A stretch of DNA of 64,000 nt from Sporodiniella umbellata (lineage: Eukaryota; Mucoromycota; Mucoromycetes; Mucorales; Rhizopodaceae): assembly GCA_025677835.1 (NCBI GenBank), contig JAIXMR010000001.1, positions 124,001-188,000 on the forward strand, written 5' to 3'. The notes beneath the pieces are model-generated. The model was not told the origin of the DNA. It worked only from the letters and a program-made list of their open reading frames with translations, and did not search any database. The translations under genes and the position numbers were made by a program. Positions 40,384-53,598 of the stretch are shown in pieces; the stretch's first letter is position 1, and every line of letters begins with the position of its first letter.

Positions 40384-43229
40384 GTACAGGAGGAAAGAAA
40401 AGAACTCGAACGGCCTCGGGATTTGGAAAATATAAAAATGGACTTCACTTTTAGGCTGAATCCATCTGACTCTGTATCACAGCTTGTTTAGCCGACATCT
40501 TTCTTTCTCAGTAAGGCGATTGTACGAAGCAATACGGTTACACCTACACGTCATTGATGCACTGACTTTATTCAATAAATGATGAAATATATACAGCATT
40601 TTCGGGAATAGATGATACAAGTACACTTCTATGATTATATAGTTTATCTATTGAATGGGACTTTGTTGTTAGTGTACATAGAAAACCGTCAGTGTTTTAA
40701 TGCTTCATTGCATATATTTACATTATTTTTCTTTGCGAAAACTCTTTATCTGAACATGCATGTTTGTAGCTTTGAGTTTCAATAGCGGCAGAACCCCTAG
40801 ATCTCCTCAAACAAACACTGTACCTAAATTTTTTTTTAAATCTGTCCTTTTCCACTTGAACAAATAGTACAAAAATCAGGGCTTGTTGGTATACAAATTT
40901 GTTTGTGTTCAATAAAGAGCGACCGGTATTCGAGTTTACTATGCTCTTTGTTATAGTTAAACTAGAGGGTGTATTGCTTTGCGCTGGAGGGATACGGCCT
41001 TTATTTACCATCAACACATTTATGATTAAGCTGACGAAAAAAGACAAGGTATTTGTTGTTTATCATGATACAACTTGAAAAAAAAAAGATTTAATAGGAC
41101 TTGACGGGATAGCTATACCTATGTGCAACTTTGGGTTGTTTGTAAGTCGTAAGCTGTACAAAGAATATCAATTGAATTATTTCAAAATACAATATCATAA
41201 ATAGATAGCAATAGAAAAATCCCAACAATGCAAGGGCATGGTGTTACTGATGTCTTATAGAAACTCACTAGCCATGCTTTTAAAAGTACTTGTTAAAAGA
41301 ATCAGAGGTATTTAAGTATTTTTATAGTGTAGTGTTATTACTAAAGTATTGGCAAGCTAATATCACATTGGGTTATGCAAGTAAGAGCAAGGCAGCAAAC
41401 AGTAACTATGTAATAAGGTATAGAACATACCTACGGGTCGATAAAAAAAATAGAAAGGGGTGCAAGCATCTTTGTCTTTTTCGACAACAAAGTTTAGAAA
41501 AATTTTGCAACGGTAAATAAAGGCCAGCCTTTAATGAACGACAAATTCATACACCTTTTTTTCCAATAGACTGTCAGCTCATTAGTTCATCACTGGTCTT
41601 GAGTTTGTCAATATCTCGTTTTTCCTAAGTTAGCAACTAGCTAATCCTATTTTCTTTAGAAGCTATGAGCCTGGTCATATAATCTCGATTGATAGTGTAC
41701 CTTACTAATTTAACAGCCCATAATTTTTAAACAAAGCACCCATTTTACCAGTCTCAAAATGCTGGGGGACTCCAATCAAAACCATATCACATACAATCAT
41801 GCTCTTTATTCACTTTGTACAAAGAAGGAAGGGAGACCTCTGAAAAATTCTCTTTGCTTGTGTTGAGTGTACTATACAGCCACTACAGAAAGCCGATGTA
41901 GCTGTTTGAGACAAATGCAAACTAATAGCTCAGTTTGTATAAAGCGGCTTGATAGAAGCTGTTCTCATCGGGATTACGATTACCTTTAAACTATGCACGA
42001 GTAAAAAGCATGACAAACTGAAAGGCTGTATGCAAACTTTGGATTGTGTATCTATTTGTCAAACGTAGAAATTTTTGATATTTTTTTCTCGAGTATATTG
42101 CTAATGTCTAATATTTATTCAAGCACAATATTCTTGCGTGAGTAATCGCTACTAAGTTATCCAAAAAGCAACACAGACGAAGCGCTGAGAGCTTCCAACG
42201 GTAGAATAAGTATAATTGCACTTTGTATTTAGATGATGACGCTCCTAGCCAAATTCCGTTTTGCTCAGGAGCTGTTATAGAAGATGTAAGTTTAGTTTTA
42301 AATCAAAGACTAACCACTTCTGCTCTTCAAATGTTTGAATAGAGCCTCTCGTTTCAAATAGCACTGTTTGGGGTCAAGTACGTAGTAAATACGTAGCTCT
42401 ATATCTACCAAGTTTATTGTTAAAAAAAACCATGTACCTACACTTAAATATCAATTTGAAAGCTATATTCCGTAGCTGTTCCCTCTCAATACAAGCGCGG
42501 GTTAGGCATTGGCTGTAATATGATGATATAGCAATTATAGAATTGTTTATTTACTCTGTACTCTGTACTTGGAAAATTTCATTGATTCAATGCTCCAAAG
42601 AAAAAAAAACTCAGTAAAATGGGTTTTTAATCTTCCAACGTACAACATTATTTTTAATGTAGTTTAACCTACCAGTCGAATGCAGTAAGTCAGTTCTTAG
42701 ATGGTTTGCGATATTTCGAGTATACCTTTGTTTTTTATAAATTTTTATGGTTTAGTTCATAATTAGCTACTTTTTATTCGTCAGTAAAGGTTTGTTAATC
42801 TGCAATACTATTGTTGACTTTTTAGCCTATTACTAAAAATTGCAGACGCTCTTCTTATGATTTAAGTAGTCTATAACTAAGCTTTATCGATTTGATAGTA
42901 AACTCAAATGTTAGGGGTTGATCATAAAATATAGATATGTCTGACTTTTGTCAGGGGATATCGAGTTTGAAGCTATTCAAAGGTATAGTCGCTAGTTTGG
43001 CTAGTTATGGTTATATCTACAGCCCCACTAATTATAGCACAAAAAACCATTAGATGGATCCTGCCCTTGAGTTTTTTCTTGGTGTTTTTTATGCTTATAT
43101 AAGTAGTTCCGCCGGCTACTAACAAAAACTTGAAAAAAGCCAAAACAAAACCATTCGCATCTTAAAATTGTTATCAAAAAAAAAATTGCTCGCAGGACAA
43201 AACCATACAATTTCTTTTATTTCCTACAA
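40384..43229. other. gene-poor region with possible stray exons
   Basis: No complete gene. A minus-strand open stretch at 40718-41047 (109 codons) is unrecognised. At 42231-42416 two plus-strand stretches look like real exons: DDAPSQIPFCSGAVIED, a GTAAGT..ATAG intron of about 56 bases with a GACTAAC branch-like word, then SLSFQIALFGVK. A hydrophobic piece (SGLIEAVLIGITIT) lies at about 41945. Together these may be a decayed membrane-protein gene. Confidence 0.4.
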
Positions 43230-44737
43230 ATGAATATATCAAGCTCTGAACGCGACAAGAATGCAGAGATCGATCGTTGCTTGTCAATGACTGTGCCCTC
43301 AGCTTCGGACGAAAGCAAATTTGTCGGTATGCTGATGCTTCCTAAATTGCTTGATCATACCGATGCTGAAGCTGTCCAAAGAGCCTTTCAGGGAATGAAC
43401 TTTTCCTTTATAGAGCGATTAATCCGAACAAGTTAATAAGAATAACAATGAAAGATCCAACTCGAGACTTATGCTTTTTTTCCAATTCTTTTGATAAAAA
43501 ATCCGTACCTAGCCCCGAAAGTCGATTCAGAAGTACCCGATCATTTATTGAAAGAGATTGCCGTCAACATTTTAGCTTGCTTTTCTCGCTACAGTGCACT
43601 AGCAAATGAAAAAAATATGGTTGAGCGAATTCCTGGACTTTCGCGGCTACTGGGCACCAAGTAAATATATAATGCTAACATTCTCGTACCAACTTTTATC
43701 TAGTGTCGACTTGACAAAAGAAATTTTGCAGATCCTACTATGCATTTCGCTAGAAAAGCAGGGCCTGACGAAAGCTTTGGACCCTGATGTTGTGCAAAAC
43801 GTATTGGAGGTCATAATAGATAACAAAGATAAAGAAACTAAAGAATTGGCGTCCCAGCTACTTGTGTCGGTATATACCAGATCAGTACGCATTTCTGCGC
43901 CAAGTATTGAACAGGCTCTGGAGTACTCCTTATCAACTACTTTGTTTCCAATACTTTGTAGAATTGTTGAGGAGGATCAGAAAATAATTAAATTTGAAGC
44001 CTTGTCTTTGCTGAGCAAAATTCTACCGGAAATGCCTGTGGAAAAGCTCAAAAAAGAAAGCAAGCTACCAAAATACCTGAGCCAAATGTTAAATGGCTTA
44101 AGACAAGTTTTAACTAGCAAAATAAGTAAGAACGTATTATTTTCTCTGGCTTATCTGACTTCTTTATCTAGACGATATACAAAGAGATGAAGCAATATTT
44201 CTGCTTGGGTTCTCTCTCCGCACTTTTGGCAATCAGTGGCTATTTGGCGATCTTAGTCTGACAAAAAGTGCCAAACGTAAAAAAGAAAAAGCATCAGAGG
44301 ATGATAAAAAGGCATCGGAGTCGTACCAGCGTGTCAGCTTTCCTGCTTTGTTAATCCACTTGGTATCAATTGAGGCAAAAATTATGATAGACGATGTTAG
44401 CGATCATACTTTACGTGAACACAACGAGGAAAAAAAAATCGTAAACAAGGTACAGTCTGAACGACAAGAAAGGATGCTTCCTGCATATTTCGATATTCTT
44501 GAAGGAGCTATGGAGTACTTGGCTTCTCAAGAAGAAAGCTCAGAAATGGATCCCGAAATGCTACTGAAGATACGGACAACTCTATCTGATGTAATGGATG
44601 TTATTATGGAATTGTTAAGATTTAAGCAAGGAATAGCAAACAAGCCAGAAGATCTTGACAATGACACCATTGCACAAGCGTGTATCAGAGTTGTATCTAT
44701 TTGGATGGCTGAAGAGGGTTTTGAAATTGAAGCCTAA
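43230..44737 (+). CDS. neurochondrin-like armadillo/HEAT protein
   Basis: At least four exons. The product opens with an ATG exon (SAIDESKF-like SASDESKFVGMLMLPKLLD), then NILACFSRYSALANEKNMVE, VDLTKEILQILLCISLEKQG, LASQLLVSVYTRS, FEALSLLSKILPEM and the C-terminal helices FDILEGAMEYLASQEES and LSDVMDVIMELLRF. This order matches the neurochondrin family, conserved from fungi to animals and built of helical repeats; in animals it binds signalling kinases and other partners, while in fungi its role is unclear. Junctions such as RTTPKVDSE and LLGTNVDLTKEI keep phase. The chain ends soon after the ACIRVVSIWMAEEG segment, where animal homologues continue much further, so the C-terminus is either truly short or interrupted. 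Confidence 0.85.
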
Positions 44738-44877
44738 CAATAAAGCTGGTCTTGTAAGCCTTTGGATGTTCGTAGAAAAGGAACACCGGCATTTAAAAAC
44801 GTTATGCAAATGAAAACATGACAAACATATTTTTATCGTCTTTTTCTTTTGTACATTTTTTTTCCAATATTTTTAGC

Positions 44878-45474
<597 letters not shown>

Positions 45475-45842
45475 ATAAAATTTAATATGCTCTTACAAGT
45501 CGTTTCTGCATCTGTATAGATTAAAAATCCAAAGCTTATCACTACGCCATCTACGCAACACAAGCTTAAAAAATTGTTACATAAGGGCTTTCATGGGGAT
45601 TTTCATCACTTTTTTTAAAAGAAAAAAAAAAGCTTTGTAGACAGATTAGAGATTCGAAATTTGAAAACTTTGAACCTCTCTTAGCTAAATCGTGTAGTAA
45701 TGAATACTATTGTAGTGGCTGGGAAAAAACTCCCAGAATTCAAACTTGCTTCTTATTACGCTAGAACAGCTAGAAGGAAAATGCTTTCGCATAAACTGAT
45801 TGTCTGACCTTATAATTGTATTTTTGTTTCTTTCATTTTTTG

Positions 45843-46505
45843 ATGAAAGTTCTTTCGGCTGTACTATGGGGCGCGTTTTTTGTCTCCTTTACCTTTGCAA
45901 ACACAGAAAAAATTATTTTCAAAGTACAAAAAGTCTCACCACACGATGATTGTTCAGATTGGCAAAGTTTAAGCTCAAAAAAACTAGTACCTCCATTTAC
46001 TCAGATTAGAGATGTCATTCTTCCTAATGAGTACAGGCTATACAAACTCGATGGTCTTCAAGAGGATTCAACCTATGAGCTTCGAGTGTCTTATCCAGCG
46101 ATTGTACAATACATATAAAAAACAATCAGAAAAGCATATGTAGTACTAAATGTTTTGTTATTACATCTTTGTTTAGACACCAACCGACTTTAGTATGAAA
46201 GTTGTAGGCTATTGCAAAACTGAAAACAAAACAAGAACGCATTTTTTAAGCATTGGCGCAAAAGCCACAGGTGTATCCCCTGTTATAGAAACAAAAAAAA
46301 CGGCAATAACTTTTGATTTAGGTAAGCGGCATCAGGACACTTACTGTGGCTAACTAATCATTGCAAAGTTCTAGAACCTCTTTATCTAGGGCTTCTTTTT
46401 TACACCGTCTATAAGCTAGTCATTATTATTTCTGTAGTACTTTGTTTTGGAGTTTTCGTTGTACTTCCCAATGTAAAAGCACTAATAAAAACAAAAACAT
46501 TGTAA
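45843..46505 (+). CDS. predicted type I membrane protein of the secretory pathway
   Basis: Three exons. The start at ATG 45843 gives a signal peptide, MKVLSAVLWGAFFVSFTFAN. A lumenal domain follows, with FTQIRDVILPNEYRLYKLDG and LQEDSTYELRVSYPAITPTD, a pattern of the form yEvRvSyPA-xPTdF that I recall from a conserved eukaryotic family without a firm name. One membrane segment (YKLVIIISVVLCFGVFVVLP) and a short basic tail end the protein. The splice between SYPAI and TPTDF, and that between TFDL and EPLYLGLL, both keep phase. It is probably an ER or Golgi single-span protein. I give no enzymatic role. Confidence 0.75.
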
Positions 46506-47637
46506 AGCTGTAACCATAAACAAAAGTGTTTTAAAAACTTTACGTTGTATTCAGCTCTTTTTTGACCTATTTTAAGCAATTTAGTAACTTTTTTGAATAC
46601 ACCATATTATATATATATATATCGCTTTGCTCTAAAAAGGAGCCAGTATACATACTGAACACTCAAAAGCACACGTACATATTGAGGCTGAAGCTTAAAT
46701 ACTTTAAACTGAATCGAAAACGCTTGTTATAGCTGTGTTCTCTTATTTAACATCAATTAATCTGACATATCTTTATTATGAAGTCGATACACATGGGTCA
46801 GTTGAAAAATGTCATAAATGAACTGTTGGACTGGTATACACCAAAACAAGTAAACCATAGCTTTTTATATATCCAAGCGTCTGGGGTGTTTTTTCTTCAA
46901 ACTATAGTTTGTTTCAGAAACGTTGATAAATACTCTTTGCTTTTGATAATTATGATGAAATATCGAAGCATGCACTTTGCTGTACAACATGAAGCCTTGA
47001 ACGATAAAACGTATTTTTCTAATGACATTATATGGAGCAGTAAACTACTACACAAACTTAACTAAAACAAGCGTTGCATACAAAAAAATTAAAACAGAAA
47101 ATACAAACTTGTTTCCGTTTATTTCAAGGCCCAGTACAGTAATACAGCGTTTCAAGAATCAATTGGTAGTGAGCTAACAAATACTTTTGGTATTTTTTTG
47201 TTCTTTTTGCTTATTTAAAAGATTAAAGTAGGGTTGAATAATATGTAAAACAAGCCATAGTCTTTGTTAATAAATGCGAAATAGACTTTCATCACTTTAT
47301 ACAACCAACTATGATATCCTTTAAACCGACTCGGTGAAAAAAAAAAAGAATATTGAAAAGTTGAAGACATAAGCATGTTTTTTTTTTACTATCATATAAG
47401 GAGCACATAGGGCGTAAAGTGTACCAGTTGATTGAATAGGAAAAGGTAGGTACGGCAATTACAATGACATGTAATTGATTGAAATATAGGGACCAAATAA
47501 ATTATAAATTAAAAACTTTTATTTCAGAAGATTCTAATTTATCAGCCTGTGTTGAATGCTATCTTTTTCGTCAACTAGGCCAAGAAAGTTGTTCTCTCGT
47601 CGCCCATTCTAGAAAAAAAAACCAAAGCTATTATACT
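46506..47637. other. intergenic region
   Basis: Nothing firmly supported. An ATG-initiated open stretch of 95 codons at 46778-47065 (LKNVINELLDWYTPKQV) has no recognisable family and could be chance. An (AT)n run lies at about 46607-46622. Confidence 0.4.
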
Positions 47638-49471
47638 TTAGTTGATTACTTGAAATATGGCTAATAATTCAAAAAATGCCGCTATATTGACTCTCGCATC
47701 CCAAGTTACTGAAATCGTTGCACTTCTCAGTTTAACAATCTGCCACATGTTAGGAGTACACAGACTGGTCTTCATCGATGTGATTCTGTCACAGATACAT
47801 TGTACTGAGAAGACTAATAAATCTTTAGTAGTATCAAAAGGAGCATCCTGATACTTCAGTATCTTATCTCTCAAAAAGGTGTTTATCACGGTAGTTGGTT
47901 TTTTGTATCCCTCATAAAGTGACCAATGTATTTGGTAGAGTATGGGCCTGACGATTCCATTGTTACAATATCTAACTCATTCTCGCGGCCAATACCATTG
48001 GTGAAAAGCTTTTCGGTTGTGTTGTTCCAAATACCAGGTATTGTTTGACTACTACTTTAAGACAAAACTCTTTCTTCGCACCTGGCACCCAAGTTAAATA
48101 ATGCCAGTATATTGTACACACATTTAATTAACAGGCCTTTCTTGTACCAACCAAAGACAGCTTTTTAATTCCTAATAGAAAAATGCTTAAAAACTGACAT
48201 ATCGCATTCAACCCAGAAGGTTCTTTCGCGGCCTCATTTAAAATCTTGCCTAATAGAAAGCCCCCAGAAATCGGTTATTACCAAGGCAACAGCAGAGAAA
48301 AGATCCTTCTCCACAAAGTTCCAAGTTATCGCTTGAGTCTGAAAACCTCATAAGGTCTGAGGGAAGGTATTTCGTAGATGTACGGTAACATGTCGATAAA
48401 CTTTGGCATTTTTTTTTCTTTTGAAAGGAGTAGGCTCTACCCAGCGAGAAACCAAAACGCACTGTTGCATGTTTGGATCCAGGCTGTTGAGCCCGCTCTT
48501 TTTTTTTTTGTGCAGTCAAAAGTTTCAGGATAACGTCAGTATTCATAAAGCCACTGATTAGGGAATGAGTTTTATGAATGGCTGACAAAAGTAAAAGACT
48601 GACTCCAAAGCACCGAAACTTCGAAAAAGCAAGGGGATTTGCTATTGTGACGCGTCCTAGTAGAGTGAGATTTGTGTGTCATCAAGTAATCAATGAGGTC
48701 GGTTAAAACTTCTTCTGTACGGTTGACAACATTGATGAGGAGCTAAAGTATATAGCAGACTCTGGTAGGATTTTCAAATGAATTGGTGGAATGTCCATTG
48801 AGGAGAGGGGGTTAGGCCAATAGTTGTTTATCGTTTCACCACAGAGAAATAGCTCGAGTTTTGTGAGAGTTTATCAGCGTTGGTAAATCGCGCTGATTCA
48901 ATAAAAAAAGAGCACTTCATCTGCGTAGCTGAGGAATTTGATTGTATCCAGGGAAGGATTGGGAGTGTCTGTCTCTTCCTGGTCCTCAGAAATATAATCT
49001 AGCGTCTGTAAAAATAGAGTAAAACAGTAGCTCAATAGCATAGTTGTGTAGTATACAGGAAATGAGGTCTTCTCACTCAAGCCGGTAAATTTTGTGCGCT
49101 TTGGAAAAGGACAAGCGGCCCATTGACACCTGTAAAACTGACCTAAAAAAAATACACTGCTTCCAGCTTCAATGGCACAAAACAAACACACTGCTTCACG
49201 AGAAATGATATTCATGGCAACTTCAATAAAAACAACCAAGCGACGAGTTGAAATAAAAAAAAGCCAAGCGACCAATTGAAGCTGGAAGCACTGTATCAAA
49301 AGGTGACCAACTGGTTTTCATAATAGCAACCGACGTTTTCAAAGCCCGGTCTATGCTTTCACAAAAATGACGGCGGAAGTACTGAATATGTACAAATGCA
49401 TATAAATATAAAAGAAGGGAGACGGAGGTGAAAAACTGGATAAACAGAGGAAAAACAATCATGCTGGCCAA
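47638..49471 (-). mobile_element. decayed LINE-type (non-LTR) retrotransposon fragment
   Basis: On the minus strand, pieces of a reverse-transcriptase-like protein appear in shifting frames with many stops. The clearest is IKFLSYADEVLFF near 48900-48940, the LINE RT catalytic box with the second Asp changed to Glu. Following it at lower coordinates are SAIHKTHSLISGFMN and CTPNMWQIVKLRS-type stretches, in an order like that of RT C-termini in Mucoralean LINEs. No intact frame, endonuclease domain or poly-A boundary was found, so both ends are approximate. Near the right end a 23/24-base inverted repeat and a tandem direct repeat occur. The element is non-functional by sequence. Confidence 0.6.
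49153..49295. repeat. inverted repeat pair flanking about 100 bases
   Basis: The arm at 49153-49175 (TACACTGCTTCCAGCTTCAA) is the near-perfect reverse complement of 49272-49295, with one mismatch and one indel. Between them, CCAAGCGACGAGTTGAA (49236-49252) and CCAAGCGACCAATTGAA (49264-49280) form a direct repeat. Local rearrangement within a mobile-element remnant would explain both. Confidence 0.7.
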
Positions 49472-49579
49472 AAGAAAACTTTAATTTATACATTAGCGTT
49501 TATATTCCCTCCTTCCTTTATGTACCTATTTCTCTCTCTCTCTTTTTTTTCTTTCGCTTCTTTGTATATATTTCCTAAG

Positions 49580-50799
49580 ATGCCGTTTCAACAAGAGCAT
49601 GAAATGGAATTTAAAGAAAACTATAACCCGTTTGCTATGACAGATATTAATCATTACATGGCAATGGGTAATTTGACGCTTTATCAGGGCGAATGTTATA
49701 ATTCTTCTATTGCTTTAGACAACGGTCACCCAGAGCGTAGTGTGGCAGGATTTGTGGCGAAACTGTATCAGTAAGTTTCTTAAGTCTACCAAATATTTGT
49801 TAGTCGCAGTGATGTGCTTACGAATGTTACTTTGGTAATTGTAGATGTCTACAAAGTAATGATCAACATTACGTTCGTTGGTGTAAGCACAATGGCATAG
49901 ACATGTTTGTAATCGACTGTATACCAGGTGATTATAGCCCATCAAAGCATATTATTTATAGATTATTAGAATTTACCCAGATTGTATTACCCAAGTTGTT
50001 TAAGCACTGTAAATTTGCATCCTTTGTCAGACAACTCAATGTAAGTAACAATAAAAGAAAACCACATACATAATATCTGATTGTTACTGTTATTATTATT
50101 ATTATTGTTATTAAATAGATCTACGGTTTTCAAAGAGATACTGATGCACGAAAGTCCAAAGATTGCAAAGGCAGAGACAGATGCCGGTGGTATCATACGT
50201 ATTTCAAGCCAAATCGTGGTGACCTGTTTCATTTAATCCATAGAAAACCCCCGCGTTACTCTCGCGGAAAACGACAAAAAAAAGAAACGGATGCAGAAGA
50301 AGACTCTGCTGATAGTATTGAAAGGCGAGACTCCACATCTTCTTTATCATCTTCCTCCGTGATTATGCACCCTAGTATTGTTGATGAAATACGTCAGGAA
50401 CAGTCAGGATTATCTGTTTCCGTTTCTCCGATAAATTTTCCTATTGATATTATTAACAGCTGTCCTGATGAGCTTCGTAACCAGTTGGCTCTCTTTCAAG
50501 ATAAATATTGGCAAACCTACAGTTCTCTTACAAATGAAAGGGATAAAGCCTGTAATTTCATCCAAGCTCAAGAGGCAAGAATAAAAGTCCTCGAAAACTC
50601 AATCAGTAATATCTCATCAGTTTATCATACATCTTCTAAGCCTTTTATCGTTGATGCCGATATGATTTGCGAGGATTATGATGCTACTTCACTTTTATGC
50701 AACGCTTTAGAATACCAGCAAAACTACACTCTTTCATTCAACAACAGTGTAATGCCTTCACAACCTCAAGGCTATGAAAATTACATTTCGCATTCTTAA
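49580..50799 (+). CDS. HSF-type DNA-binding transcription factor
   Basis: Four exons from ATG 49580. The heat-shock-factor DNA-binding domain is complete: VAGFVAKLYQ, then YVRWCKHNGIDMFVIDCIPE, FTQIVLPKLFKHCKFASF, VRQLNIYGFQRDTDARKSKD and DRCRWYHTYFKPNRGDLFHL. The recognition helix FASFVRQLN matches the family. The rest is serine-rich, with one helical segment (FQDKYWQTYSSLTNERDKAC) that could oligomerise. A 43-base intron splits the domain at CIP/EFTQ, and a (TTA)n tract sits in the next intron near 50085-50105. The short, unusual insert DARKSKDCKGRDR in the wing region differs from classical HSF1, so I call it HSF-type rather than the heat-shock factor itself. Confidence 0.92.
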
Positions 50800-51323
50800 A
50801 CAGTTCACAAAATAAAGTAGCAGGTTATGTGTATACTGTCCCCTCCTCCTTCTCTCCCCTCTTTGACTTCCTTCTTTTTTTCTGACCCTAAAAATAAAAT
50901 TAATATTTTTCAACAAATGTTAATCGTGCGTTTATGCTTGATTAGTTACAAATAAGATCTTCGCTGTTGTTTCTAACCATTAAGAACGACTTCAAAGTTT
51001 CACATGGACACTTTGACAACGTTGTATCACTGCTATTATTAGTAGAATAATTATGTTATTTTAAGCAATATAGCTATCTCCTTTATTTTTAAGACACAGT
51101 TTGTAGCATCCTTTCTCGGAAATGAAACTAAAGCAAAAACAAGGTCAGCTCATGCACAGATCCACAGTCTGCATAAATTCTTTAGCAAATTTGGATATAT
51201 ACAAAGTAAACATTTACTTCAAATAAAACTACATAAACCCTTTTTTTTTTCCAGAACTAACAGAAGGAGAAAGGAGGAGAGGGATGGTGTGCGATTTGAC
51301 TTTATTACAAAAAAAAAGAGGGC
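50800..51323. other. convergent intergenic region
   Basis: It lies between two converging genes and holds only AT-rich 3' flanks. Confidence 0.5.
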
Positions 51324-53598
51324 TTAAACAAAAGGTTCAATGTTGACTTCAATGGCGGTTGTAGGGTTAGTTAATTCGAAGTTTTGAAGTACAGTGGGAT
51401 GGAGAACGCCGAAGGAACCGATTTGACACTGCTTACGTTCATTAGTTTGTGAATCTATGTATCTAGCATAGATATTGGCAGAGCGGCCAGGGAAATAAGT
51501 AGCGTTCTCAGCTTCCTCAATCCAATAGCCTAAATCAGTTGTATTACTTCTGTGAATAAGAGGAGTACTGAGCATAGCCATAATGCGATCTAAGAGACCG
51601 TGAATAACTTCAAATCCTGATGTTTTGGAGGTGTAGGTAGCACAGAAGTGTCTTTCATTTCTAGCTCTACGTTCTCGCGATTCGTCTTTTAATCCAATAT
51701 CAGATACTTCAAAGACTTTAATAGGCAAAGCAAGCTTTTTGTTGGAGTTTAAGGTTTTCAAAATACCAGGCAAGAGCGAAGTACGAACAACTTGGTATTC
51801 TATCGTCTTGGGGTTGGCAAGTTTGATAGCCGTTTTATCGTCGTCTTTTTTGTTAAGAAACTTAAAGTTTTCGTCATGAGAGCACTACAAATCTCTGTTA
51901 TTTTCTTAACTCTTTTTCCTGAACAACAAATTGCTTACCAAAATCAAAGGAGCAACTTCGGTAAATCCAGCCATAGCCAGTTCTTTGCGGATGTGATCAC
52001 TCAACTTGTTTAGGGGCAAAGGAGCACCAAAAGTGTTTACACTAGGCATTTTTTTAGTCAAATTGTCATAGCCGTAGGAGATGGCAACATCTTCCATAAT
52101 ATCACATTCGTGCAAAATATCCCATCGAGTAGGAGGAACATTGACAAGAACCTTGTTTTCATCTTTAGGGTCAACGCTAGCATCCAAAGACATTCTGTTC
52201 AAGAGTCGACAAATCTCATCTCCAGGAAGAGCAAGACCTGTACAAGAATTAATATAGTCAATCTTTGCGCTAGCCTTGCGAGGGTCGAGTTGAGGAAAAG
52301 TTTTGATGGTGTTGTCAGGGTACACAATTTCAACGGGTTCAATGCTAAAAAGAATTGAATAACAGAGTTTCTTATTTTATCTATTTACGTGAAAGGTTCG
52401 GCACAATATTCTGAGAACATAGCAACAAGCGTGTTCAATACTGTACTAGCTTTGTGTTCGTCGGTAGCTGTCATTTCAATGAAGACGTTTTTGGTATTCA
52501 GAGTGATTTTGGAGTGGTCCGAGTTGATGATGGGAGGAAGGGAGCACACAACACGGTTGGCGTCGAAAACAACGGGATAGACTGGAGAGTCACGAATAAT
52601 ATGCAAGAATTTACCGAGATGCTTGTCTTCCTATTGTTATAAAAATTAGCATTCATTAATTGTGTGTGTAATGTATAAAAACGTACAGCATAAAGATCCA
52701 TCAATTCTCTACCATTAACCTCAACAGTCTTATTTAAAGGAGCAAACTTGAAGTCGTTGGGAGGTAGTGCTTCATAAGAGAAGGGACCTTGGATTGTGTC
52801 CAAGTCGTGAGTACCCATAGAGGCAAGGGTTCTCTTACTATTACAATAAAAATAATTCAGAAGGTATTTCTTTTTTTTCTACATAATCTTCTAATAAAGT
52901 ATTGCACTATACCGGCAAAGATTGTTGTGAAGTTTATCTTGAAGGTCGATAAAAGAGGCATAGTTTTCAGGAGTAAAGCTGATATTTCTTAAGATAGCAC
53001 CAACAATGAAAGGTCGGATTTGTTGAGTCTGTTCATAGATTAGTACAAAAAAACACACTGAAAATAGACATAGCGGAAAATGAGCTTACTGAGGGTTGGA
53101 CGTGAATTTGTTGAACTTTGCCATCTGCAGCCTTAACAATTTTGTAAACCGGAGGTTTGTCCTTTCCTTCAAATACACGAAGAGCGCGAGAGAGACCTTC
53201 ATGACACAGCAAATCATATCTGCATTTTTTTTTTTAGGAAAATAAGTGATTTGTCAGACTCATGTACACACAGCTCTTTGTTTTTGGCGTTTTTACCTGT
53301 TGGCAGGAATGTCAATCTTCAAAATAGGTCTTTCAGGTGCGACTTCGCCTTCCTTCAACTCTTTTTCAGAAGACTATATTTATAGAAATGAGAAAAGGCT
53401 TGCGATGTTTTTTCTGCTTTACATCTTCTTCAAGTTCAATACCGAAGCGGAAACAGAGCTCGAAAAATTCTTGAGAAGCTAAATATTGTTTTTGTCTTCA
53501 GAACTGAATTGTGTTATTGTGTCAAAATAGTTGCAATTACTGTAGTTCTTTTCAAGAGCTTCAAAAAGAGAAAGCTTATCGACGTTAACGGTGGGCAT
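51324..53598 (-). CDS. FRS1: cytosolic phenylalanyl-tRNA synthetase beta subunit
   Basis: A many-exon gene from ATG 53598 ([20 protein letters not shown]). The eukaryotic PheRS-beta layout is clear: [20 protein letters not shown] (B1/B3 start), [40 protein letters not shown], then the B5 domain region [20 protein letters not shown] and [20 protein letters not shown]. The B6/B7 catalytic-like core has [20 protein letters not shown] and [20 protein letters not shown]. It ends [20 protein letters not shown] followed by a short tail, as in family members. It pairs with the alpha subunit to charge tRNA-Phe. Six or more short introns are present. It lies downstream of the 65-residue gene on the same strand. 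Confidence 0.96.

Noticed and set aside
47638..47889. Open frame of 83 codons as an independent gene
   Set aside because: It falls in the decayed LINE relic and its neighbours shift frame, so it is better read as mobile-element debris.
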